From Corynebacterium glaucum (GTDB lineage Bacteria > Actinomycetota > Actinomycetes > Mycobacteriales > Mycobacteriaceae), in the NCBI RefSeq assembly GCF_002287505.1, contig NZ_CP019688.1, positions 2,454,660 through 2,518,659 of the forward strand: DNA of 64,000 nt. The letters run 5' to 3'. The notes under the pieces are model-generated. The model was not told the origin of the DNA, did not search any database, and saw only the letters and a program-made list of their open reading frames with translations. How positions within the stretch are numbered: position 1 is the stretch's first letter; each line of letters starts with the position of its first letter. Made by a program: the position numbers and the translations under genes. Positions 1 to 6,936 of the stretch are shown in pieces.

Positions 1-939
1 CAGAACGACAACTCCATCCTCGTCACCGAGGACGGCGCCCAGCTCGTCGAAACCCGCGAGGAATTCGCCGGCGAAGGCGACACCGACATCCACATCAGCC
101 ACTCATCGATTAACTACAAAGACGCAATGGCGCTCGCAGGAAATCGCGGGGTGGTGCGGACCTTCCCGCTCGTGCCAGGCATCGACGCAGTGGGCACGCT
201 TGACGACGGCACGCTGGTCACCGTCAACGGCCACGGCATCGGCGAGCGCAGGCACGGCGGGTACACGCCGCACATGCGCATTGACGGTTCCCTGATCACA
301 AAGGTCCCGGAGCGCTTCAGTGCCGCCGAGGCGGCCGCCATTGGAACTGCTGGATACACGGCGGCGCTTTCAGTAGCGGCGTTGGAAGAGGGCGTCGATA
401 AGCAAGCTGGCCCTGTGCTGGTGACTGGAGCGACCGGCGGGGTGGGCTCGATCGCGGTGCAGCTGCTCGCCGCTCGCGGGTACGAAGTCGCCGCGGTGAC
501 GGGCCGAGTCGAAGAACACGGTGCGTGGCTGCGCGAGCTTGGGGCGGCGGACGTGATCGATCGCGCCGAGTTCGAGGGCGAAGGAAAACCGCTGGCCAAG
601 GCTCGCTTCGCGGGCGCGGTGGACACGGTTGGTTCGCAGGTGCTGGCCAACGTGCTCTCGCAGATCGAGTGGGGCGGCAGCGTCACCGCGTGCGGCATGG
701 CGGCCGGCGCCGACCTGCCCGCAACCGTGATGCCGTTCATCCTGCGCGGCGTGCGCCTGCTTGGCATCAACTCGGTGGATACCCCGCGCGAGCTGCGCGA
801 GCAGGCGTGGGCGCTACTCGCCGAATCCGTGGACACCGACGCGATCCGCACCGAGACCGTCGGCCTTGACGGGGTCATCGAAGCTGGCGCGGAGCTGCTG
901 GACGGCAAGCGCAGCGGCCGCACCGTCGTCGAGCTTTAG
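1..939 (+). CDS. Acrylyl-CoA reductase (YhdH/AcuI)-like MDR oxidoreductase, 5'-truncated
   Basis: The frame is open from base 1, so the start lies outside the window; 312 residues are visible and, from the family's usual length of about 325-330, roughly 15 are missing. The segment SSINYKDAMALAG near residue 37 and the glycine-rich VTGATGGVGSIAVQLL around residue 137 are the family hallmarks: a GroES-like N-half and an NADPH-binding Rossmann half. No structural-zinc cysteines are seen, as expected of the zinc-free quinone-oxidoreductase branch. Known members reduce acrylyl-CoA or quinone-like enones with NADPH in the cytosol; the substrate here is not known. It converges with the exporter gene, whose stop lies 12 bp downstream. 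A dispersed GTCGATAAGCA motif is embedded at 394-404. Confidence 0.85.
   Translation, partial: QNDNSILVTEDGAQLVETREEFAGEGDTDIHISHSSINYKDAMALAGNRGVVRTFPLVPGIDAVGTLDDGTLVTVNGHGIGERRHGGYTPHMRIDGSLITKVPERFSAAEAAAIGTAGYTAALSVAALEEGVDKQAGPVLVTGATGGVGSIAVQLLAARGYEVAAVTGRVEEHGAWLRELGAADVIDRAEFEGEGKPLAKARFAGAVDTVGSQVLANVLSQIEWGGSVTACGMAAGADLPATVMPFILRGVRLLGINSVDTPRELREQAWALLAESVDTDAIRTETVGLDGVIEAGAELLDGKRSGRTVVEL
394..404 (+). repeat. Dispersed motif GTCGATAAGCA, copy 1
   Basis: Exact copy inside the oxidoreductase gene, read there as V-D-K-Q; it continues as AGCT at 405-408. Confidence 0.6.
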
Positions 940-950
940 CTTGTGAGGCT

Positions 951-2129
951 CTAGCTTGTCGACGGCTTCGTCGTCAGCGCCACCACCGCAGCCAGCGCAA
1001 ACGCCGCGCACGTGAGTGACGCTGCCGCCATGGCGAGGGCGTGATTGCTGCCCAGGCCCGCCACCGGGGCGACGGCAGCAGCGACGACGAACTGCAAGAA
1101 GCCCATGGCGCCTGAGCCCGCACCTGCACCGATGTCGCGGACTTCTTCCACCGCCAGCGCGTTCGCGTTCGCGCCGACGAAGCCGGCCATGACGACCAGG
1201 CCCGCCAGGAACGGAAGGATGATGCGGGTGGGGCCGGTGACGGAGAGGGTGAGGACGATGGCGGCTATGAGGGCGTCGATAAGCAAAGCCCTGCGAAGCA
1301 ACTTGCGGGGCGGAACGTGCTTGACCAGCCGCATGTTGAGCACGTTGGAGAGCGGGATGAGCAGCGAGATTGCGCCGAATGTGAAGGCGAATGCGGTGGG
1401 GGAGAAGCCGAGCTGGCGCTGGAGGACGAGTGGGGATGCCGCGATGTAGGCGAACAGCGCGCCGAAACCGAGCGCTCCGGCGAGCATATAGCCGACGTAT
1501 GCCGGGCGGCGCAGGCATCGCCCGATGCGCGGGAAGAGGTTGCTCAGCGCGCCTGAAGTGCGCTTCTCCGGCGGGAGGGATTCCGGCAGGCGCAGGGAGA
1601 GGAGCACCTGGATGAGGTTGATGGTGGCGATGAACCAGAAGAGGCCTCTCCATCCGACGAGCGGGAGCAGAATGCCACCGAGGGCCGGCGCAACCGCCGG
1701 CATGAAACCGGTGAGCGCCATGAGTGCAGAGAATCCGCGGGCGGCTTGTGCGCCACGTGCGAGGTCCGGGACGACCGAGCGCGAGACCACGACCACGCAC
1801 CCGCCGGCGAGGCCCTGGATCGCGCGGGCGGCGATGAGCAGGTGGATCGACGGGGCGATAGCGCACAGCACCGAGGCGACGAGCAGCACAGTCGCAGCGA
1901 CAATGATGGGGCGTTTGCGGCCCGTGGCGTCCGAGATCGACCCGAAGATTAGGTTGCCGATGGCCATCCCCACCATGAACCCTGAGATAGTCGCCTGCGC
2001 CGCGGCGGGCGAGGTGGCCAGCTCGGCTTGGAGTTCGGGAATGCCGGGCAGATAGAGGTCGATGGACAGTGGCGCGGCCGCGGAAAAGAAGGCCAGCGCG
2101 AACAGCAGCCCGGCTGAAAGTTGTTGCAC
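951..2129 (-). CDS. MFS drug exporter, Bcr/CflA type
   Basis: 392 residues with about 12 hydrophobic segments. The N-terminal SIDLYLPGIPELQ corresponds to the (S/T)xDxYLPxxP signature of Bcr/CflA transporters, which export drugs such as bicyclomycin or sulfonamides by proton antiport; the substrate here is unknown. I place the start at GTG 2129 because a -10 box TATGGT (2141-2136) sits 6 nt upstream, giving a leaderless mRNA, and because this puts the first membrane helix at residue 5 as in the family. An upstream in-frame GTG at 2147 is possible, but longer versions run into the divergent pirin gene. The stop TAG overlaps a near copy of the dispersed motif (AGCTTGTCGACG). Confidence 0.85.
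   Translation of the reverse strand: MQQLSAGLLFALAFFSAAAPLSIDLYLPGIPELQAELATSPAAAQATISGFMVGMAIGNLIFGSISDATGRKRPIIVAATVLLVASVLCAIAPSIHLLIAARAIQGLAGGCVVVVSRSVVPDLARGAQAARGFSALMALTGFMPAVAPALGGILLPLVGWRGLFWFIATINLIQVLLSLRLPESLPPEKRTSGALSNLFPRIGRCLRRPAYVGYMLAGALGFGALFAYIAASPLVLQRQLGFSPTAFAFTFGAISLLIPLSNVLNMRLVKHVPPRKLLRRALLIDALIAAIVLTLSVTGPTRIILPFLAGLVVMAGFVGANANALAVEEVRDIGAGAGSGAMGFLQFVVAAAVAPVAGLGSNHALAMAAASLTCAAFALAAVVALTTKPSTS
1275..1285 (+). repeat. Dispersed motif GTCGATAAGCA, copy 2
   Basis: Exact copy antisense to the MFS exporter gene, where the complement encodes A-L-L-I-D-A. It is followed by AAGCCC, close to the AAAAGCTC seen in the longest copies. Confidence 0.6.
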
Positions 2130-2134
2130 GCAGG

Positions 2135-2141
2135 TACCATA
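2135..2141. promoter_or_regulatory. Overlapping divergent -10 boxes for two leaderless genes
   Basis: The 10-bp palindrome ATGGTACCAT (2131-2140 region, core GGTACC) reads TACCAT on the + strand (2135-2140), 7 nt before ATG 2148, and TATGGT on the - strand (2141-2136), 6 nt before GTG 2129. One symmetrical element could thus start both transcripts, but not at the same time. Confidence 0.6.
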
Positions 2142-2147
2142 ACGCAC

Positions 2148-2828
2148 ATGGATAACCGCTTGAACTCGACCGAGAACCGCCGCAGCGAGCAGGGGCGGAT
2201 CGGCGCCTGGGATTTCGCCGCGGTCTTCAGCAGTGATGGTGACGGCGGTGGTGCCCGCGTCGCGCCGCGCGCCGGGCACCAGACCGTGGTGTGGGTCATT
2301 GACGGCGAGGTGCGCCACGCAGGCCCTCACGGGTTGGAGGAGCGCGTCGGCGCGGGCGCAGCCAGTGTGGCGACGTCACCCGCCGGCGGTTCGGCGCTTC
2401 GCACTACTGCTGGCAGTGGCGCCGTGGGCGTGTGCCTGGACGCGGCGGTGCCGCAGGGCGCAAGCGGCCGGCTCGAGGTGTACGCGCCGGAGGTGTTCAC
2501 GCTGCGCAGCGTCACCACCGCCGTCTCCGGCGAGGCGCGGGTCTTCGTCGGCGAGCTGTTCGGCCAGTCGTCTCCGGTGGAAACCCACACGCCACTCGTG
2601 GCCGCGGAGCTGCGGCTCGAACCCGGCACGGAAGTGGCGCTGGTGCTCAACGAGGCGTTCGAGTACGGCCTGCTCGCCGTCACCGACGGCATCGAGGTGC
2701 AGCGCGTCGCGGTCCCGCGCGGCGAGGTCGGCTACACCGGCACCGGCAACAAAACCTGGGGCGTAAAGAACACGTCCAGCACCCCGGCGCGCGCCGTGCT
2801 CTTCGGCGGCGAGCCGCTCGCGAACTAG
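2148..2828 (+). CDS. Pirin-family cupin protein
   Basis: 226 residues. The C-terminal part (EYGLLAVTDGIEVQRVAV, then the ending AVLFGGEPLAN) matches the pirin C-terminal cupin, whose family ends in LLGGEPL. The N-terminal cupin is present but lacks the usual HPH/HxH metal cluster: only H61-like and H72-like histidines (GHQTVVW, RHAGPHG) are visible, so metal binding is uncertain. Pirins are iron-binding quercetinase-like or regulatory proteins. The start ATG 2148 was chosen for the -10 TACCAT exactly 7 nt upstream; a start at 2121 would overlap the promoter. It is divergent from and probably co-controlled with the MFS exporter, which suggests a stress or xenobiotic role (inference). Confidence 0.75.
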   Translation: MDNRLNSTENRRSEQGRIGAWDFAAVFSSDGDGGGARVAPRAGHQTVVWVIDGEVRHAGPHGLEERVGAGAASVATSPAGGSALRTTAGSGAVGVCLDAAVPQGASGRLEVYAPEVFTLRSVTTAVSGEARVFVGELFGQSSPVETHTPLVAAELRLEPGTEVALVLNEAFEYGLLAVTDGIEVQRVAVPRGEVGYTGTGNKTWGVKNTSSTPARAVLFGGEPLAN

Positions 2829-2915
2829 CGCCCCTACCATCCGCACGCCCGCGTTACGCTCGGCGTGCGGATTTTAATGCGCACGCCTTACCCAACCAGG
2901 CGCGGCGATCAGCCG

Positions 2916-2921
2916 TATTGT
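2916..2921 (+). promoter_or_regulatory. -10 box TATTGT of a leaderless gene
   Basis: TATTGT ends 7 nt before ATG 2929, so the transcript would begin at the start codon; no Shine-Dalgarno sequence is visible. Confidence 0.5.
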
Positions 2922-2928
2922 GTCTGGC

Positions 2929-4254
2929 ATGATCGTGACGCTGCTGATGACGCTGGAAGGCTCCCTGCCCGAAATTTCGCGCTGCGTCAACGTGGACGAC
3001 TCCATGGACCTCGGCGAACTATCCCAGGTCATCGATGCCGCCTTCGGCTTCTCCGGCGCCGCGACGCACCTGTACGCCACCGGCTCGGGCGAGTTCCGCC
3101 ACATCTTCGCCGAAATCCCCAGCGCCGGCGAATCCGACGAGACCGAACTCACCGTCGCCAGAATCTCCGAAATCACCTATATCTACGACCCCACCGCGAA
3201 CTGGACGGTGCAGGTCGCGGTCCTCGGCGAGTCCCAGCTTGACGGTCCTACACCATTGCTTATCGACGCTTGCGGGCCCGACATCGTCGAATCCGCCAAC
3301 GGCCCAGAGTTGATGACGAAGTTCCGCAACGAGGCCCGTCGCATCGCCGCAGGTCTGCCGCCGGACATGGAAGTCACCCCGCTGCTGCTGAGCTTCCTAC
3401 CCGTGATGTCGCCGGAGCGGATGTTGCAGCGCCTCACCGTTGTAGACCCGGTTTCGGTGGCCACCCGCATCGGGTTTGTGGCCGAGGAGATCTACTTCGA
3501 CCAGCCAATCCCCGGCATGCCGGACGTGGACACCCCGGACCTCGCCCACGAATTCGAGGACTTTTTGGATTCGCGCCCGGAGCTGCGCCAGATCATGCAG
3601 GACGATCCGAACCCGGATCTGAATCCGACGCTGCTTTCTGCGGTCGCGGAATTCTTCGAAGACAAGTTGGGCCCGGACGGCAGCGCCACGTACCGGTGGA
3701 CAGTTGCCGCGCCGCTCGAGCTTGCCGACGTGCTGTATAACGCCGTCAACCTGTTCAGCGAGCCGGTGGTGCTGACCAAAACTGGCAACCTCCCGGTTGC
3801 GGCAGTGCGCATGCTGGCGGAGCTGTTAGGAAGGAAGCACACGGGCGGGCAGCCGCGGGAAAATACCTTCCCTGAGGTGCGCCAACTGCGGCAGTTCTTG
3901 GAAGGCGCGGGCCTCATCGCGTTAGGCGACGAGGCACTCCAGGTCTCTGAACGCGGCAGGTTCTTCCTCCAGTCGGAGGATCCGATCGCGGATTTCCACA
4001 CGGAGCTTCTCGTTGGCTTCGAAGCCGTCTTCGGCAAAGCAGAGTTCGCGGAGAACATCGAGCACCTGGCGGACTTCGCCGGCATCCGCGACCTTGAGCC
4101 AGGTTGGCACGCATTACCGGAGAGTTTCCGCGACGTAGTGATGTTCATCAGGCAAATCGGCGGGTTCTACACCGGCCCTGAGGGTCCTGTGTCAACGCAG
4201 AGCGGCGAGGCACTTTTGCGATACATCCTGCGGCACTACGGCTACGAGAGCTAG
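2929..4254 (+). CDS. IS1096-passenger TnpR-like / pRiA4b ORF-3 family protein
   Basis: 441 residues. The first about 130 residues (MTLEGSLPEISRCVNVDDSM, then VIDAAFGFSGAATHLYATG and SEITYIYDPTANWTVQVAV) match the pRiA4b ORF-3-like fold, known from an IS1096 passenger gene and from many chromosomal copies not linked to transposition. The remaining 310 residues are a helical domain without catalytic motifs that I recognise. No transposase or inverted repeats lie nearby, so I treat this as a resident gene of unknown function. Start ATG 2929 is supported by the leaderless -10; the in-frame GTG at 2920 would lie inside that box. Confidence 0.65.
   Translation: MIVTLLMTLEGSLPEISRCVNVDDSMDLGELSQVIDAAFGFSGAATHLYATGSGEFRHIFAEIPSAGESDETELTVARISEITYIYDPTANWTVQVAVLGESQLDGPTPLLIDACGPDIVESANGPELMTKFRNEARRIAAGLPPDMEVTPLLLSFLPVMSPERMLQRLTVVDPVSVATRIGFVAEEIYFDQPIPGMPDVDTPDLAHEFEDFLDSRPELRQIMQDDPNPDLNPTLLSAVAEFFEDKLGPDGSATYRWTVAAPLELADVLYNAVNLFSEPVVLTKTGNLPVAAVRMLAELLGRKHTGGQPRENTFPEVRQLRQFLEGAGLIALGDEALQVSERGRFFLQSEDPIADFHTELLVGFEAVFGKAEFAENIEHLADFAGIRDLEPGWHALPESFRDVVMFIRQIGGFYTGPEGPVSTQSGEALLRYILRHYGYES
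3257..3267 (-). repeat. Dispersed motif GTCGATAAGCA, copy 3 (reverse)
   Basis: Appears as TGCTTATCGAC on the + strand inside the pRiA4b ORF-3-like gene, encoding L-L-I-D with the Leu codons TTG and CTT that the high-GC neighbourhood otherwise avoids. Confidence 0.6.
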
Positions 4255-4272
4255 GTTTGGCGCGGGCTGGGA

Positions 4273-4773
4273 TCACGCAATCGTCGTTAATGCTGCGAAG
4301 ATTGTGAGCACAATGGCACTGCCTGCTGCGATGACCCAGTATGACTCGTAGGGCCGCCAGCGGCTGGCGAGAGCTGCCCCGACGAGCGCGCCGAGGGTGT
4401 TCGAGATGATGTCGTCCAGGTCGGAGAATCCGGCCGCGAAGATGAACTGGCCTGTCTCGATGCCCAGGCTGAGCGCGAAACCGATGGCCGTGGCGCGCAG
4501 GATGGAGTCGCGGTAAGCGATGAACCCGATGGGCGCGAAAAGCGCCATGTTGCCAATCAGGTTGACCCACGGGGCCCACCAGGCCGCTCCAGTGTGAAAC
4601 GTTTGCAACGGGTTGATGCGGATCTGGCGGCGTTGGTGCACCGCCGACTCCCACACTCCGGGCAGCTCAATGTAGGCCTTGCCGAATGTCACGAGCACCA
4701 CCAAAGTGGCAACGAGCAGCGCCGCCACAAGTTTCAGAAGTGTCGGTGCTGCTCGGTGTTGGGGGAGTGTCAA
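4273..4773 (-). CDS. VanZ-family membrane protein
   Basis: 166 residues with four or five membrane helices. The motifs INPLQTF, WVNLIGNMALFAPIGF and SLGIETGQF followed by DLDDIISNTLGALVG are the VanZ signature (N-x-L-x-F-x-P-x-G and D-x-x-D-x-x-x-N-x-x-G). VanZ of Tn1546 gives low teicoplanin resistance; most chromosomal homologues have no known role. The visible start is TTG 4773 with no strong ribosome site, and a GTG about 15 codons later is an alternative. It lies 21 nt downstream of the stop of the next membrane protein gene on the same strand and may be cotranscribed. Confidence 0.8.
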   Translation of the reverse strand: MTLPQHRAAPTLLKLVAALLVATLVVLVTFGKAYIELPGVWESAVHQRRQIRINPLQTFHTGAAWWAPWVNLIGNMALFAPIGFIAYRDSILRATAIGFALSLGIETGQFIFAAGFSDLDDIISNTLGALVGAALASRWRPYESYWVIAAGSAIVLTIFAALTTIA

Positions 4774-4794
4774 AGTGGAGAAAGTGCTTACGGA

Positions 4795-5958
4795 TTAGGC
4801 CGCAGCGGCCTCGTGAGGAACCGGACCGCCGGAAATCTGGCGGTACGCGTGCGCCTGCACGAGGTAGGTGTACGGCGTGACAAAGACGGTCAGAATGATG
4901 GTGATGATAGCACCGACCGCCGCCATGCCTTCGCCGGAGCTGAGGAAGAGTGCGGGGGCCGACACAGCCATATTCACGATGGCAAGGAACAGGATCAGCA
5001 GAAGTACCGGGAAGTAGTTTCGTGCGCCGCTGCGCATCGCACCACCGAAAGCGTTGCCGAACGAGCCGTTGTTGTCAGCCGCGTAGTAGATGATGAACAG
5101 GAAGAACGGTGCCAGGAGGAGTACCGGAATGAAGAGGCTTGCCAAGAATATCCCCCCTGCCTTCATCACATTGGGATCCGAAAGCAGCGCCTCCGGCGAA
5201 TCTGCGTACATCGCGATGTTCTCGTCGATGAGGCCAGTTGCGGCCGTGATGATTCCCGCAATGATGCTCAGAATGATAATTCCAACGACGACGATGACCA
5301 CGAGGATGGCCGCAACTCCCAGCGTCTTGCCGTAAGCCGGGGCCTGCCACTTTTGGAACTTCTTCACCAGCGTCTGCTGCAACACACCGGAGGCGAAGAG
5401 CGGCGCGAGCAGGAACAGCGCAACGAGGGCGAGGAGTCCGAGAACCACGAACTCAGAGTTCGACACCGCGGTAAGCACTGCTGAGGAAACGCCGATGAGC
5501 AGCATCTTGCCCGGGTTTGCCATGAGACCCTTGAAACCCCACGAAATCGCCTCGCCAAGGCGGAGCTTGCCGGTGCCCTTTGTGTGGCGCCAGCCGTTGG
5601 CGGCCGGGTTGTTGATCGGGTGAGGCTGGGTGCCGTCGCCGAAGGTGCCGTCGGTCAGCTGGGAGCCGTGGAAACGCATCGCGTCGCCCCCGGCAGCGCC
5701 GGCAGCGGAGTTGACGTCGAACTGGGAGTAGTCGCCCGGCTGGCCGTAAGCCTGCTGGCCATACGGTTGCTGATCATAAGCCTGCTGACCGTACTGATCC
5801 TGACCGTACTGATCCTGGCCATACTGGTTCTGGCCATACGACGGGTAGTTGCCATACGACTGCTGGCCGTACGACTGGTTCGGGTCACCGCCTTGGTTGC
5901 CGTAGCCCTCAGGATCGTTGCCGTAGGGCGGGTAGCCGCCGGAGTTCGGGGTGCTCAT
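4795..5958 (-). CDS. Membrane protein with YGQ-rich prion-like N-terminal domain
   Basis: 387 residues. Residues 1 to about 85 are low complexity, rich in Tyr, Gly, Gln and Asn, with repeats of the type YGQ-(N/D/Q)-QYGQ; the next 55 link to the conserved GWRHTKGTGKL. Then follow about six membrane helices ending in YLVQAHAYRQISGGPVPHE. The start ATG 5958 is preferred to ATG 5973 because it aligns with the downstream paralog (MSTPNSGGYPPYGNDPE against MSTTYPGGYPPSGSDPQ) and has AGAAG upstream. Such YGQ tracts resemble FUS-type low-complexity domains and could mediate self-association at the membrane (inference). Function unknown. Confidence 0.75.
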   Translation of the reverse strand: MSTPNSGGYPPYGNDPEGYGNQGGDPNQSYGQQSYGNYPSYGQNQYGQDQYGQDQYGQQAYDQQPYGQQAYGQPGDYSQFDVNSAAGAAGGDAMRFHGSQLTDGTFGDGTQPHPINNPAANGWRHTKGTGKLRLGEAISWGFKGLMANPGKMLLIGVSSAVLTAVSNSEFVVLGLLALVALFLLAPLFASGVLQQTLVKKFQKWQAPAYGKTLGVAAILVVIVVVGIIILSIIAGIITAATGLIDENIAMYADSPEALLSDPNVMKAGGIFLASLFIPVLLLAPFFLFIIYYAADNNGSFGNAFGGAMRSGARNYFPVLLLILFLAIVNMAVSAPALFLSSGEGMAAVGAIITIILTVFVTPYTYLVQAHAYRQISGGPVPHEAAAA

Positions 5959-6044
5959 GGTGTCTTCTTTCATAGAGTCGGAGACAAAAACACCTGAGAC
6001 TTTACCTAGAAACCCGCCGCCGGCGCACGATTAGACACCGGGGG

Positions 6045-6923
6045 TTAGTACACCGCGGACTCGTGAGGCACTGGGCCGCCGGATACTTGCCGATACGCAT
6101 GGGCACCAACCAGGTAGCTGTACGGCGTGATGAACAGGGAGAGCACGATGGTCAGGAACGTGCCGAGTAAACCGTTGAGCATCCCTTCGCTCGCCAAGTA
6201 TGCGGGGAGCTGGGCAATGATACCGAGCACGATGATGAACACAGCAATAGCTAGCGTCGACAGATAGTTGCGCGCAGCCGCGCTGAGCCCCGCTCCGAGC
6301 GCGTTGCCAAAACTGCCGTTGTCGTCGGCTGCGAAATAGGCAGGAAGGACGAAAAACGGCGCGATTAGCAGGCACGTCACCACGAACGAAACTACAAGGA
6401 TCATCTGCCCGCGCCGCGCCGCCGGATGATCCACCGCCGCCTCAGGGTCGGTGGGGAAGAGGCTGATGTCCATCCCTGCGACCGCAAACACCAGTGCGAT
6501 GAACGTCAGCAAGAGCACGATGCCAAAGGACACTGCGATGAATACACCAAGCATCCCCAATGCTTTGCCGTAGGCGGGAGCCTGAACATGCTGAAACCTG
6601 GTCTTCAGCGTCTGCTGCAGCGCGACAGAGAGGATCACCGGAATGATCAGCAGTGAGCCGATCGCGGCGAGCGGTCCAACCCACGGCAGCACCGTCATTT
6701 CTTTAAGCACAGCTATTACGAGACCGATCACCAGCATCGGGCCAGGATTAGCGGCAATCGCCTTGAACCCCCACGCAATCGCCTGACCGGGGTGCAGTTT
6801 TCCGGTTCCCTTTGTATGCCTCCAGCCGTTGGCCTCCCGGTCGCCCCGGTCGCCCCAGTCACCCCGGTCGCCCTGGGGATCGCTACCGGAGGGCGGGTAA
6901 CCGCCAGGATACGTGGTGCTCAT
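6045..6923 (-). CDS. Membrane protein, paralog of the YGQ-domain protein
   Basis: 292 residues. From ANGWRHTKGTGKLHPGQAIAWGFKAI to the end (YLVGAHAYRQVSGGPVPHESAVY) it aligns along its full membrane part with the adjacent gene, so the pair is a tandem duplication. The N-terminal tract is only about 32 residues and charged (GDRGDWGDRGD) instead of YGQ-rich, so the low-complexity domain was gained or lost after duplication. About six membrane helices are seen. It lies between leuS and its paralog on the same strand, starting 13 nt after the leuS stop. Function unknown. Confidence 0.75.
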   Translation of the reverse strand: MSTTYPGGYPPSGSDPQGDRGDWGDRGDREANGWRHTKGTGKLHPGQAIAWGFKAIAANPGPMLVIGLVIAVLKEMTVLPWVGPLAAIGSLLIIPVILSVALQQTLKTRFQHVQAPAYGKALGMLGVFIAVSFGIVLLLTFIALVFAVAGMDISLFPTDPEAAVDHPAARRGQMILVVSFVVTCLLIAPFFVLPAYFAADDNGSFGNALGAGLSAAARNYLSTLAIAVFIIVLGIIAQLPAYLASEGMLNGLLGTFLTIVLSLFITPYSYLVGAHAYRQVSGGPVPHESAVY

Positions 6924-6936
6924 TGTGCCTATTCTT

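Noticed and set aside
2929..4254. pRiA4b ORF-3/IS1096 passenger protein as evidence of an insertion sequence
   Set aside because: No transposase, terminal repeats or target duplication is visible, and the gene has a normal leaderless promoter and local base composition.
5760..5900. Tandem nucleotide repeats
   Set aside because: They encode the YGQ tract in a gene whose paralog supports the frame, so they are not a separate repeat element.
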